Assembly: GCA_963969395.1 (NCBI GenBank)
Contig: OZ017802.1
Coordinates: 1,552,501-1,616,500, forward strand
Direction: 5' to 3'
DNA: 64,000 nt
Source of the DNA: Pseudoscleropodium purum
Taxonomy: Eukaryota; Streptophyta; Bryopsida; Hypnales; Brachytheciaceae
This document shows positions 24,001 through 36,622 of the stretch, piece by piece. Below the pieces are notes generated by a model. That model ran no database searches and was not told the DNA's origin. It saw only the letters and a program-made list of their open reading frames with translations. The first letter of the stretch is position 1. Each line of letters begins with the position of its first letter. A program made the position numbers and the translations under genes.

Positions 24001-24821
24001 CTCGCAATCTGCTGCTGCTGCTGTTGCTGCCCATGCGGCCACTTGGGTAAAGGAAGCAGCGTCTCGTCGTCCCTTGCAATGGATGGTGGTCGTCTCTGCG
24101 GGGGCCCAGAGCAGCGTATGGCTTGCGGGAGTGCAGCAGCATTGTGCAGTTGCGGCTTCTGTCTTTGACTTACAGCAGAGCCAGGAGAAGGCACTCGTTG
24201 TTCCATCGCTACTGGTTTACTGCTGGAGCCGTAAGCTTGACGCAGTGATTGCAGCTGCAAATCATGGTGAGAGCCTCTCGCCGTCCGGGGCCGTGAAGCC
24301 ATGGACAATGCAGCTGGCTCCGACATCCGCGACCAAGGCCGCGAGGGCAAGGGCAGCGAGAGAGAGTCCACATCGATGACTGTGTCGCGTGACGCTGCCG
24401 AAGAGGAACCTGAATGGGGCTGGTGATTCCGTTTAGGGCAGATCACCAACTGCGGGCTCTCTCGATTACGCAGATTCAAGTGCAGGTAGATTTTCTTTTC
24501 GGGAGTGACGCTACTCCGTGGCCGAGAGGAGTCGCATCTCTGGCATTTGTTATAGTTATTGTTAGGGTTAGGTCGAGGCTCCTCGTCTTCGAAGCCTGTT
24601 TCATCACACCGTGTTGCAAGGGCTGGATCGTACCGTTTCGAGCTGGGACAATGATACACGCCGGTATCGTACGCCGATTCTTCTTCCGAGCAATTCGAGC
24701 CGCGAGGGGAGTTGAATGTTTGCGTTTGGATGTTGCTGCTGCGGAACCACACCTTGTTCTTCGCGTGGCTGCAGATGGGACAGCCGTCGTCAGGGTTCTC
24801 CTCTTTCCTCTTCTGTCCCAT
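21058..24821 (-). CDS. ABCG half-size (WBC) transporter with a long N-terminal extension
   Basis: Six exons: 24821-23794, 23533-23058, 22705-22554, 22433-22251 (or 22290), 22138-21773 and 21585-21058, giving about 910 residues. The first 340 residues are low-complexity, Ser/Pro/Arg-rich, with CxxC pairs (14-17 and 93-96) and a seven-Gln run. An ABC domain follows: VLSWESLTV, Walker A GPSGSGKS (365-372), Q-loop VMQDDLL, signature ISGGERKR and Walker B LLFLDEPTSG continuing LDSVTALSL across an intron. A membrane domain ends at LGIRFLKK. The order ABC then membrane makes it a G-subfamily half transporter that must dimerise, probably at the plasma membrane; WBC members export lipids, sterols or hormones, but the substrate cannot be read here. 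The exon 4 donor is uncertain: GC donor GCAAGT at 22250, or GT at 22289. The start is ATG 24821. Confidence 0.9.
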
Positions 24822-25611
24822 GCCTGTTCATGCGATTCTCAAGAGCCTACAAGATCCCTCATTTCCCCTCCGCGCCTTGCAACCCTAGGACATGTCGAAG
24901 CTCGGTCATGTTGCAAAAAACAGGAAGACCAGCAAATTCACCGCCGAGAATGGAAGATACACATCCTCGAGTTTGACAATTTCGGAGGGATCCCACCAAC
25001 ACTGCAGAGGCTCGAATCGGTATTAGCCCATTCTGGGTTTGCTCATCGTCCATGGTTCTACATTCCATCCCCTGGATTCTCTCCCACACATCCCACACAA
25101 CCCTACATCCGGAAATCCCAGTCACTTAGAATTCTCCCATCGCAAATCGTAACTAGGGTTTCCAAGATCGAATTTGAAATTATCAAGGAAAGTCAGATTT
25201 AAGTTAGGTCATCCCAGAACTAGATCATGAAATTGCTCCCTGCAAATTCCGGTTCCACATCCGAAGGCACACGATCCTCACTTCTGAATCATCCTATACA
25301 ACTTTGTCGACCTTGCCCCAAAGACAAATTTATTGGCCTCCTCATGATTTGCAACGCCGAACCGCATGTCCCCGATTGCGCTTAAACCGCAAAACTTACT
25401 AGACAAGGTTTCAGGGAAAAAGAAAATGTTCCGAGGAGCCATGGCAAGATCGAGTGGCGACATAGGCATGTTCAAATCAATCGAGATGGTTTCGCATGAA
25501 TTGGAGATGTACTGCAAGCAAGCAAACCCTCACGCGTTACTTACTCAGGCATAGGTAGAGTGCGCTCCAACGGACATTGCAATGGGCAGGGTGGCAATAC
25601 CCGCTTGATAA

Positions 25612-25648
<37 letters not shown>

Positions 25649-26049
25649 ACTGACCGGGTACTCTGCATCACAGTATCAGCAAGAGCCAGGAATGCAATGG
25701 AATATGCACCTCCACCTTTGTAGAAGGTGAAGAGAATTAGGGCAAAATACCGGTGGAATTTGCTTCTGTGTGCATACAGTCCACCGACACCGAATTGCAG
25801 AATCGCCTCAATCTGAGGTTCTCAAAAAATCCATTCCAATATTGAAACAAGTGGTGAACGATTCCAATCACCGCTGTTACAAAGATTCGATGATCACAAT
25901 CAATGCTTCCCTCTAACCCTATGCTACAACCTCCCCCTTATTATGAAAATAATAGTTTCGGTTCACATTATACAAATATCGCCCTAAACCATGCGCAGAG
26001 GCAAGCGGGGAAATTCCCTTGCGCGAGTTTTGGTTTGGGGATGGTGGTG
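24822..26049. promoter_or_regulatory. Upstream region of the ABCG gene, downstream of the E3 ligase gene
   Basis: Both neighbours are on the minus strand. The part next to 24821 should hold the 5' leader and promoter of the ABCG gene, and the part next to 26049 the 3' untranslated region of the U-box gene. Open frames at 24414-25202 and 25278-25554 show no family features. A CA microsatellite lies near the middle. Confidence 0.45.
25613..25648. repeat. (CA)n microsatellite, about 17-18 units
   Basis: An uninterrupted run of CA dinucleotides lies between the ABCG and U-box genes. It is a likely polymorphic marker; no function is inferred. Confidence 0.95.
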
Positions 26050-29000
26050 TTATAGCGAGTTCCGGCGCGTCATGCTGATGGATTCGCGGAATGACAAGTC
26101 TGAACCTTCGCTCGCACCGAGCAATGCAAGCGCGTCTTGCGCATGCGCGCGCGTATTAGGGCTCCCATGTCGTAGTGCTTCGTGCAGCGCTTTCACCAGT
26201 CCTTGATCCGCGGCATACCCTTGCGCGTACTCCGTCACTCGTAGGATGCGCTCGATCATCCAGACCGTCTTCTCCTGCAGCCGGTTTCTCTGCCGGATGC
26301 TGTAAAACAGATCAAAGATGGGTTGCACGCCTTCCGCCCGCGCGAGCTCCTCGACGCCGCCTTTCAAGTGCACCCCATCCCCGAGCAGCGTGGCGAGCGC
26401 GCCGACCGTCGCTTCTCGAACGCCGTAGTCGTCTTCTTCCTCGAGAAGCTCGATAAGGGGTGTGATGGCGTTCGCAGCGACCAGACAGAAGGACGCGTCA
26501 GGGCTACAAACGCCGCCGTGCACGTCGCACTTCTCCGGAAGGTGGCGGATGAGCTTGGATGGGAACAAGCACAACCCAAAGAAGGTGCTGCGCGGGGACG
26601 AGTGCGGTGATGGGTTGTTATTGCGGATCGTGAAGAGGTGAGCTCGTTCAGAGAGGAGTTGTAACCCTAGCGCGGACCTCTCTTTCGTCAGGGGCGTCCA
26701 GTGCGCCATCAGCTTCTCCTGGAAGAGCGTGAAGAGATGAAGCTCACGCATGCTGTTGAGGATGGCAACGTTCGAGTTGCGGGTGAAGTGAAGTAGGATA
26801 CCCAGTAAGGCCTCTTGCATTGCGCATCCCGCGCGTCCTGAAAGGCGACCAATCCGCCCTATCTCGCAGTCCTGGAGAGTGGTCACTGTCCACTGAAGCA
26901 TTTCCACCTCCAGCACGCGGATTACCTGCACGACACCAGTGCTAGACCTCTTTAGAAAAAACTCCAACAAACCTCATTCGTGTCTCATCACCGCAATGCA
27001 GACACTGCAATTCACTAGTCGCTGGAACGGGAATGTTCTTCTTTCTTCAAAAATCTATCAGGCCACTTACAAAGCTTTACGAGCTGAATGGATCATGTAG
27101 GAAGGTAACAAAATGTATCAACAGAAAGCAGAAACCATGACGTAGTTTGAAATGTGCGCTAAAATCAACGATGTGCAGGTACGTCAAGGATAGTTTAGAA
27201 TGTCATTTTAGAGAGGTCGCAAAAAAGAGGTTTGAGCTTTGTGAGTTCCTAATTTGACTACAGTATTAGCTTCCACAGTGCACTTTTTATTAGCTTGGAC
27301 TCTTCAGGGTTAGCTCATGCAATTCTCATGAGTCTGTCAAATTCAATCCCACCCTACCAATGCAATCATACTGATAATTGGTCCCCAGTATAGAATAAGA
27401 AACCGTAAAAAAACTCCCAGAAACTTAACCACGTTCAATACTGCCATTTGGAAGGTCATGTAGGCAGTTTCTAAACCCTCTCCAACGCAATGCATTTACG
27501 ATACTAAACCAGATTGAAGGATTCGAGTTTTCCTCAAGTGAGGTTAAGGTGAACTTGCCTCGAATTCAGTGAGTGGCGTGTTGGCAAGAATGGTGGCCGC
27601 CGCGATGCGCTCTTCCAATACAGCCTTCCCATGTTGAAGAATCTCCTTCAGGTACTTGAGCTGCAGCGTGGAACGAAGCGCGGCAGCGATGTCATCTCCG
27701 ATGTGCACACTGAGCAGGCTCAGCAAACGCAATGCATTCAGACGTATGTTGGTGTCGGAATGCATCATGAACGTCATCAGAGTGGAGGAGCCGCCGCAAG
27801 TGCTTACATTGGCTGCCATCACATCTGCAACACCGACAACCCAAATCAGTACACTCAAAACCCTTTAATTTTGTCACTGGGAGCCCAACGAACTCTTTCA
27901 CAATACTGTGACAATTTCACTATATAGTCCATACCATTCCTGAAGAGAGTACAATTCATCCTCTGGAAGAAACGATGTTGCAATTAAAGTTATCGTAGAT
28001 CGCCCCAAAAGGTACCACTATAGCTCCTTCAAGTTCTTCATTCTCCCCTTACCATTTGATTGTTTCACCACCTTCTCAATTATTCTAATAGATCCTTGCA
28101 AGCCTACACATGACTTCTTCTAAATGGATGGTCTTCCACCTAGCTCATGAATGTCATGTTTGAATAAGTGAAAAGTGTGCTAGAGTCAATGGTAGAGTGA
28201 TGGCTAGTGTGCAGCATATTCTAGAATTTCAAGGAGAGAAGACCAGAACTCAGAGGTTTGTGCATGATATTCTAGTATTTCATTGTAGACGTCATAAAAA
28301 AACGAGGTTTGACTGTAACGGGTGTTGGATCAGCTTCACAGGCAATGAGCAAATGGTGCATTTTCGAGTACAAACCTGCTACTTCTGTGGAGCAAGCCAT
28401 GCCGTACAACGTCTGCAGGATCTTCTCCTTCCACTGCAAGCTCCCGTTCTGCAAAAGCCCGAAGATTCTGTGCAGTATCCTTTCCGAGAACAAGAAATTT
28501 CCGTCTTTATCCACGAGCGACTGCTCCCAATTCCCCGGCACAGAGACGAGATTAGCCAGCGTGCAGATCGCCATCTCCTTGAGGTTGGTGGGCGCAGGAA
28601 GCGAGAAGATGGTGAACACAAGATGCGCAATCACACCCGCTTTCACAAGAATGTAAGCTGTGTCATCTAACGTGGACAAGTTGAGGAGGGCGCCCAACGC
28701 GGCTTCGCGTGCATCGGGACTGATGGACAGCATGCGCACGAGCGTTTTGCCACCAGTCTCGGCCACGACCTCTTTGCTGGTGTTGGTGAGGATCATTTGG
28801 CCCAAGTGCTGCGCCAGCTTCACTTGCGTTTCCTCCGGGCCTTGGCAGAGGCGAGTGAGGAGCGGCTTCAGGCGCCCTGCCTCGGCCATCTGCAATGCAT
28901 TCGCGTCAACTTGCTCCAGGTTCACGAGGGTGTTCTCCGCGAGCTCACTGATCTCTGTCCCTGTTGATGTTATCCCCATTAGCGCTACCATTGCCCCCTT

Positions 29001-31265
29001 CTCCGTGCCGATGCGTGCACAGATGGATGGGCTTAACGACAACTCGTGGAGAAGCGCTACAGCGCATTCCCGTTCTCTGTCCACGCTGCTGCCCAAGCTT
29101 TGCACCGCAAGCTTTAATGCTCCACTCTCCAACATTGCTTCCTGCCGACACAAATACCCGGAATGGAATGAGATTCCAGCAAACCTCAGGGATCAAAGAC
29201 AACATTGTATACGATACAGCCGGGTACGCAACTAGGATCCAACACATGAAATTTGACACAGAACACTAGAAATGCGGCGATTTTATTGGGGTTCAATGGG
29301 TTTCGAAGGGCCAAAATTATCAGTTCTCATGTTGAATTCTAGCTGTGCTGCATCTGGTCTCTGGCTCTGCCATAACATTCTCGACAAGAACTACTAATAA
29401 ACTACTAATGAAAGAAGAATCCTGATATGCAAGACCCCAATCCTCTCACATTTTCTTTGTTTGACATGGATTCTCTTACATCTTAAATTCAAGAAATAAA
29501 TCTTCTGAAATCAACGAACTATTGTTTAATTACTATTTCAAGTGTTACTTGTCAAAATTCACGTTTAATTACTAAAAATCATGGTGCAGCTACAGCGAAA
29601 GACTGCATGGTATGAGTGGTGCAGTGTGAGAGAAGGTGCAGAAACGGCACCTTGTTTTCCTGAGAGGCGATGGAGATGTAACGGAGGGCGGACATGGCTT
29701 CGCTTCGAAGGTGAGCGCGTGACTTCACATTCCGCTGCCATAGCCCCAGCACTAACGGAATCACTCCTCCCTCCCTGAGCAGCAGACGATTTGCGGCGCT
29801 TTCTTTGGCTATGAGAATTATATCCTCGAGAGCTTGCTCCGCTTCGTCACCCTGATGAGAGCGATTTTTAAGCATTTGGTGGCAATCATTTACGTAGGCA
29901 TCTCGACGTCATGGAAATGAGGAGGAAGCTAAAGAGATAGAGGAGATTGGAATTCAGTAGAGGAGAAATTTACCGATGCAGTAGCGCTCAAACGAGTGAC
30001 TGCAAGACGGATTCGAATTGTCACGTTGCGCTCCTTCCATTCCTGAATGGTCTGTCGCAGCACTAAGCTGGGGCGCAAGGCGGTGGAAGTCAAGATCTGA
30101 CCAGAGACGGGGCATGTGGGAGGTCGGCCGAGCTGTCTACACGTGTTAAACCAATTTTCTATGGAGCTTCGCTCGTACGTTCGCTCGGATTGCAGGAACA
30201 CGGGATCCGTCATCACCTACAGAAAGCAGGCACTACTAATCAGGTGATAATTTTTGAGCTCTCAAACCCTAGTTGAAGCTTTTGTAATGCACCAGGAAGA
30301 ACACAAGGAAGTGATTCCTGACGGAAGCTTACTTGTTTTGATAAGGGACACAGGAACGTGTCGAAGGGTGGAATGGAATCATCGATGGAATCCACCGACT
30401 CGACGATGGTGTGCCAATGCGGCACAGCAGGCTCCAGCGTATACGATTGGAACATGGATTCAATGGTTTCCAGCAATCGTGTTTGCGACTCATCCTGGCA
30501 ATCCACAAGCTCCCCGCGCAGCAAGTGAAGCTGCTCAAAGAGCGCGTCTCTATTTCGATTGAGGTCAAGCCCTAATTCCCGCCCCACGTCGAGAAGGATC
30601 GCATTCTGAACTGCGGAGTCGGCATCCTCCGGTCTGGAAGATTGCGCCTCTCGTTGGAGTGCCAAGCAGATGCGCTCCTCGTTTGCCGAAACCTGCGCCA
30701 TCAAGGAACACACACAAAGAATTAATTAGTCTACACAAGCAATTGGGCTACCCACAAGAAAAATCGTACAATGCGAGGGTGTAACGTAGCTTGGGAGTTG
30801 CGTGCGTACCGAGAATTGAGCTTGTTGCATTTCACGGGCGAGGTCATCCGCTTGCTTGCTGACCTCCCGCATTTGCGCAACATCCCGCGTTTGCGGGGAT
30901 TTCGCGATGGGGAATCGGGACAAGCAATTTCCAATTCCGTGCGCCGTCTTCTGAATCTCGCTCACGACTTCCTGGCAATGCGTGAGCAAGTACAGCCGGC
31001 TCTTCGTCTTGCAGATCTGTAAGGGTCCTTGCAAATTTACGAGCTCGGTTTTTATTCCATTCAGAGCAGTTTGGACGCGGAGAGGAAGCTCAGGAGCTTT
31101 GCCTGTGTTCAATTGATCCAGGATAGGCCGCAGCTGCTCCAGGTACGAAACGAAACGCCAGAAGCTCTCCTTCTCCACGGGCGCCTCGCGCGCTTCCTGG
31201 ATTACTCGGTTGAGCTCGCCTATCACCTCTGAGACTATGTTGTTCTGGTTGGCGTCTGACGCCAT
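26050..31265 (-). CDS. U-box/ARM-repeat E3 ubiquitin ligase (PUB42/43/44 type), 1055 aa
   Basis: Seven exons: 31265-30810, 30692-30333, 30216-29974, 29851-29651, 29141-28376, 27824-27559 and 26925-26050. The frame closes through all joins. Residues 1-250 form the helical N-terminal region of plant PUBs. The U-box (about 261-335) reads FDTFLCPLSKQ then VMTDPVFLQSERTYERSSI and ends RPSLVLRQTIQEW. The rest is a series of armadillo repeats, such as GALLNLSTLD and MAICTLANLV. The U-box binds E2 enzymes and the ARM array binds substrates; SAUL1/PUB44 relatives control senescence and immunity, but this protein's target is unknown. Length suits the PUB42 type. The last intron starts with GC instead of GT (GAG then GCAAGT). 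The start is ATG 31265; the frame-extending codon before it is GTG. A tandem array precedes the gene. Confidence 0.92.
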
Positions 31266-31309
31266 CACTTGGAGTTACTGCCATAAACCCCGAAACACAA
31301 CATTCCATC

Positions 31310-32200
31310 GTTAGATACGCCAAATTCTCGATACTTCACGCTCAAACACTTTGAATCTGTCCCGAAACACCAACCTCATCATTTGATACCAACACAGACC
31401 CCAAAAAATTAACAACACTCCGCCCTTCAATGATCGAATTGCTCTTACTCGCTCAAACATTCGAATGCGTCCCCAATGTACCTCTACAGTATGAAGTCGC
31501 GAAAGATTGCGTTGAAAATGTGGCACCATTGTCAGAAACCCAATTAAAATTAAGAATGCTCTGAATCCTCTCTTCCTCACTAGAAAACTAGAATGCACCT
31601 CCCTCTACAGAATCAAGAATGGAAAGATTGCGCTGAAAGTGTGGCATCACTGCTATACACCCGAAAAATTATAAAACCACACTATAGCTGAATGCTCCTA
31701 ATTCTCTCTTCCTTGCTACAACACCGGAATGCGTCCCGAATCCACCCCTACCACCTCCACAGAATCGAGAATCGAAAGCTTGCGTCATCAGTGCCATAAA
31801 CCCAGAAAATGAATCAAAAACACTCTGTCGTCACGTGCTCCGAATTCTCAATTCCTCGCTACAATACCAGCACGCGTCCCTGATCTACCTCCCTCTACAG
31901 AATCCAGAATCAAAAGATTGCGCTGAAAACGTGACATCACTGCTACAAACCCAAAAAATTAATCAAAAACACTCTGTCGTCGAATGCTCCGATTTCTCTC
32001 TTCCTGACTAAACCCCCCGAATGTGTCCCGTATCCCCCTCCCCCTCCAGCTTGTACTGAAAACGTGGCATCACCAACCACTGCACTAAACCCGAAAAATT
32101 GAGGAACCGCACTCAGTCGCCGAATGCTTCGAATTCTCCCTTCCCCGCTAAACCACGGGAAGCATCCCGAATCCACCTACCTCTACCGCATCAATGTGGT
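31310..32200. repeat. Tandem array upstream of the U-box gene, period about 139 bases
   Basis: The phrase GAATGCGTCCC and variants recurs at 31353, 31463, 31591, 31727, 31870, 32019 and 32158. Each is followed by CTACC/CTCTACAG-like sequence, AAAGATTGCG and GTGGCATCAC-like sequence, then AAACCCGAAAAATT and TCTCTCTTCC. Spacings are 110, 128, 136, 143, 149 and 139 bases. The copies are diverged, and the array begins about 45 bases upstream of the ATG of the minus-strand gene. It therefore occupies its 5' leader or promoter. Confidence 0.8.
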
Positions 32201-33020
32201 TCTTCTGTGCGTCGATCCCCGTCCTGTCGCATGCTCCTCGGCGCGGCATCGGAGACTTCCCCATTGCGCCCATCTCTGCATCGCATTCTCAATCTCGTCA
32301 CTCAAGATCCGAGATTCGGGGGATTCACCAGTGAGCACTGCAAGTGAGAAAGGCGAATCGACATGGTGGCGTACGAGAAGGACGAGCATCCATTCGCGTG
32401 ATTCGACGACGATCGTGAGCTGCAAAGGCAATTGCGAAAGAGAGGCGCCTTTGGCGGAGCAAGTGCACCTGATGAGTGCGCACAAGACGCTGAGCTCACG
32501 GCAGCCGGGCGGGCGGGCGGACGGAAGGAATGCTAATTTGGGGCACGAAGGGGACGGCCCCGGCCTCCACGAACTGCGGCGTCTGCGGACTGCGGAAGTT
32601 CATCACACAGTGGATTTCAAGGAACTCATCACTCTTTGAATTCTACAAAGGAAACACGGGTCTTTTTCAAAGAGAGAGAGAGGGACTATTTTTTTGTCTT
32701 TTTTTTATTTTATTTTGGCATATACGGCTGGCAGCAGCCACTACCAAACTGCAGCAACAAGTAACCTTGTTGAAATTTTCCATCTTGTCAAAGTTATGTT
32801 TCACACTACATCCCAAGTCCCAATATTCTCAAAGATTGATTGGTGGAGAGCTGAACTTAAGGACTTGGACTTAGGAACTCAGGGCTTCACACTACATCTC
32901 AAGGTCTAGTCAACTCGACAATGACTACTTAGCAATTAGATATGGAGGATTTGGCACCCAAAAAGTAAGACTTGAAGTTAAATTGGGTGTAGCTTTGTTT
33001 GAAGATTCAACATGGGCTTT
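32201..33020. other. GC-richer flank with no assignable gene
   Basis: The part to about 32640 is GC-rich (GGGCGGGCGGGCGGACGG near 32510) and may still belong to the promoter of the U-box gene. Several open frames overlap on both strands, but none resembles a known family. From 32650 the sequence turns AT-rich. Confidence 0.4.
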
Positions 33021-33024
33021 TCAA

Positions 33025-34601
33025 CCCCTCAATGTATGAGGCACCAAATTTGGGTGTCAACAATACTGTGAACTTAAATAAAACCTAACCAAGTTGCTAT
33101 TTTTAGTAGTTTATATTTTTGAAAAATCTTTTTTGAAGTCTAATTTTAGCTTCAATAATCTGATTTTGAAAATGATTGATTATGATTTTTCTATTCAAGA
33201 TTTTGTGCAAGGGTGTCCATTGCAATCTTGACTTTCCTTAATGTTGAGAGCGCTTGGAAATGAACCTCACATACATTAGATCCCAAAGAAAAATTCACAA
33301 TTGACATTTAACCCCTAAAGTTCCTTGACTATGTTTTCATTAAAAACACTCCAAAACTGCCATTTTTAGTACAAATACCAAATTTGTGAAAAAAAACGTT
33401 TTTGAACGCAATTAGCCATAGGATCTTGTAGTGTAGTAGTTTAAAAAGATGTAAAAAAAATTTCAAAAGAATCCACCATGTGGATTGCAAGATCTTAGTG
33501 TTTGAACTTGCAAAAATGTCATTTTTTGACCCTGCTGAAATCCGGGCAGCTGCAGTTCAGTAGGTCAGATTTGCATGACAAAAAAGACAAAATGATTGTA
33601 ACTTTGGACTTTCTTTGTAAATGACAAGTTATCTACATGCTTCAAAATTTTCAAATCATTTGGAATTGTTTTAACATGTAGAAAAAAATTAGTAAGTAGA
33701 ATGAAGTAGGGAATGATGCAAAATACCAAATTATTAACAATTTATTTATAAAATTGAAAACCACCAATCCCAATGGTTGAAATGTTGAGATTAACAATAT
33801 ACATTCTATCAATTTAGTTTTTTCCAAATATATTGAAAATTGAATTAAATATAGGACTTCAAAGTTTATTTTAGAGTAGAAAGTCCAAAACTGCCCACAA
33901 ACTAAAAATCCTCATAACTTTTGACTCACTTATCAAAATGGAATGATTCAAAGCTTTCCATGCATACATAAATATAATAAACCAATTTCAAATTTTAACT
34001 TTTGAAAAAATTGATTTTTTTAGAGCTGCCCGAGCTGCCCGAGTTGACATGCAAACAACATATTGCTTAATAACTTTTGACTCGTATTTCCAAATGTCTT
34101 GAAATTTGACGCACTAAAAGATATTCCTTATCCATACCTTTATAAAAATTTGGGCCAAAATAAATCAAATCTATGCTCATAGGTACCTACCCAAAAATTT
34201 TATAATGCCCAAAACAGAAGGCTAGTCCTTTAGGGGTTTATTTTAAAAATTGGAGATGAAATCTTGAGAAGCTATAAATTGATTGGGGTTATGCATGTTA
34301 TGTCCTTCAAACTCATTTTTTTTGGTGACCAACTTTTTAGATTTGACATGTCAGAAAAGAGGATTGAAAGACTTCAAATCACTTTCACAATTTTAACACC
34401 CTCATGATCAAACATTATAATCTTTCAACTTGTAAATAATGTTTTTGTATTTTCTTTCCTTTTGTGATCTCTAACATATCTAATTTGAATTTGTATGGTT
34501 ACAATTCAAAAAAATTTGATACAACTTACCAAAGTGTTGGCTTTTTGTTCAATTTAGAGCAAATTCCTAGAAGCTTCCAAAAGGCCTTGAGCATTTTGGG
34601 G
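33025..34601. mobile_element. TTAA-type TIR element, CCCCTGACTG/CCCCTCAATG subfamily, copy A, carrying a nested element
   Basis: The left end TCAA then CCCCTCAATGTATGAGGC faces a right end that reads CCCCAAAATGCTCAAGGCC on the other strand, next to TTGA. The interior matches copy B at 43344-44217 in order, except for the extra block 33312-34236. Net length without that block is about 650 bases. Both flanks differ from TTAA by one base, which fits age. Confidence 0.65.
33312..34236. mobile_element. TTAA-flanked TIR element, CCCCTAAAGGACC subfamily, copy 1 (nested)
   Basis: The left flank is TTAA (33308-33311) and the element starts CCCCTAAAGTTCC. The right end reads CCCCTAAAGGACTAG on the other strand and is followed by TTTA. 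It is 925 bases long. The interior matches copy 2 at 35697 (for example 'ccataggatcttgtagt'). No coding capacity is seen. The block is absent from the related outer element at 43344, as expected for an insertion. Confidence 0.75.
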
Positions 34602-34605
34602 TTGA

Positions 34606-35692
34606 AAATTCAAGAAAATTCTATTGAATTCTTAATTTGAAATTTTTGCAATGAAATGTTTAGAATCATCCTAATCTACATGTGAAGCTATGCTATTGCA
34701 AAATTTAAAAGTTTCTTTTTGGTTTCAGTGCCAATAAAAGTAAAAAAAAACATGTGTAGTTGCCTTTTGTAAAATTTTGGAATGATGTACTCAAACAAGT
34801 TAACTAAAGGATCCTACAATTCGATTTTAAAATAGAGAGGGAGAAAGACAAAGATTTTAGCCTTACTTTAGGGTCGAGTTTTTTAATGCAATTTTGGACC
34901 CCCAAACATGAAAGAAGTTTAGAGGTTTAGTCTCATTTATTATTTTATATATATTAATATGAGAACAATACAAAATCAAGCATCCTCATGGGCTAAATTT
35001 ATCTAAAACTAATACTATGTCTACAAGACAGTTGTTTATTCAAGTACCCTAATAATTGATTTTTTAATTTTTCAACCTATTTTTAGACATATTTTTGCCA
35101 TAAATATCATAAATGAGAAAATCCAAGAGTTAAGGGCATTTGTAATGCACCCAACAAACTAGCCCAAAAAAATAAATAAGTTTTGAATGATTAGTATAGA
35201 ATTAGTAAATGAGAGTAGAATCATTGAAAGTACACCAAACATCATATTCCTATTTGGACTTTGGATAACCAATATAGTCACCTTTGAAATTAAGAATTTT
35301 TTTTATAAAAAACTTGGCAAATCATGCCAAATGGTACAGTAAAATTGCCATGCTATGTGTAGGATTTTCTTTTCTTAGCTATGACTTGCCAAAGCCTCTC
35401 TTTATATATTTATTATTGAATACTAAGCTTGTTTTGAATCAGGCTTATTTTGGTCATCTAAAATTGAAATTTGGATAAATATTACCTATTTTATATGTTT
35501 TTGGATGAACTTCAAATGATAGCCCTCTCTAATTCTAATTTTGTATAAGTGTCAATAAATATATTTGTTGTGATGTGGATTTCTATATGCCCCAAAAATT
35601 GGCACTTTGGCCTTCCACACTATAAAATTCTAGATTCCACTTATGATATTGTTTATTTTCCTTCTAAAACCTTGAAAAGATGGAATTGGGCC
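34606..35692. other. AT-rich stretch without a recognisable gene
   Basis: No open frame, splice chain or terminal repeat stands out. It separates two TTAA-flanked elements. Confidence 0.45.
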
Positions 35693-35696
35693 TTAA

Positions 35697-36618
35697 TTCC
35701 TAAAGTTTTTTTACTATGTTTTCACCAAAAATGCTCCCAAACTGCCATTTTTAGAACAAGTATTAAAAAAAAAATTTAACATTTTTTAACACATTCAACC
35801 ATAGGATCTTGTAGTATGATAATTTTAAAAGATGCAAAAAAAAAATTCAAAAATTCCCATCATGTAGATTATAAGATATTAGCATTTGAATTGACAAAAA
35901 GCCTTTTTTTAGCCCTGCAAAAATCGGGAAGCTACACTTCACAAGGTCAAATTTACATGAAAAAATATCCAAAATGGTTGCAAATCTTTGGATTCATTCT
36001 TCAAGGCAAGTCAAATATATGCTTGAAAAATTTCAAATCATTTGGAATTGTACAACATATAGGAAAAAATAGTAAGTAGAAAGAAGTAGAGAATGAATCA
36101 AAATACTAAATTGTTAATAATTTAGTTATGGAATTGAAAAATGCCAATCCCAATGGTTATAATGTTACCATAAACAATCTTCACCTAATATTTTTATTTA
36201 TTTTCAAAAATATTGAAAATTGAGTTCAATAAAGAATTTCAAAGTTTATTTTGGAGTGGAGAACCTATGATAGCCCGCAAACTAAAACACCTTGTAACTT
36301 TTGGCTCATTGATCAAAATATAATGATTCAAAGCTTTTTATGTATATGTAAATCTAGAAAATTAATTCCAAATTTTTGTTTTTGCAAAAAGTGATTTTTT
36401 CAAATTTGCTAGGATTGCCTAAGTTGAGAAATAAACCATATATTAGGCCATAAATTTTGATTCATATTTCCAAATGTCCTGAAATTTAGTGCATATGAAA
36501 GACATTCCTTGTCCACACCTTCTATTAAAATTTGGGCCAAAAATAAAGAAATCTTCACTCACATGCACCTGCCCCAAAAAATTATGTTGTCAAAAAACGC
36601 ATCTTGGTCCTTTAGGGA
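35697..36618. mobile_element. TTAA-flanked TIR element, CCCCTAAAGGACC subfamily, copy 2
   Basis: TTAA at 35693-35696 and at 36619-36622. The left end is TTCCTAAAG; the right end reads TCCCTAAAGGACCAAGATGCG on the other strand when taken as two adjoining pieces (TCCCTAAAGGACC, AAGATGCG). Length is 922 bases, nearly equal to copies 1, 4 and 5, with shared interior landmarks in the same order. It is non-coding. Confidence 0.75.
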
Positions 36619-36622
36619 TTAA

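Noticed and set aside
24414..25202. 262-residue plus-strand open frame
   Set aside because: It overlaps ABCG exon 1 on the other strand and runs into its leader; no family features.
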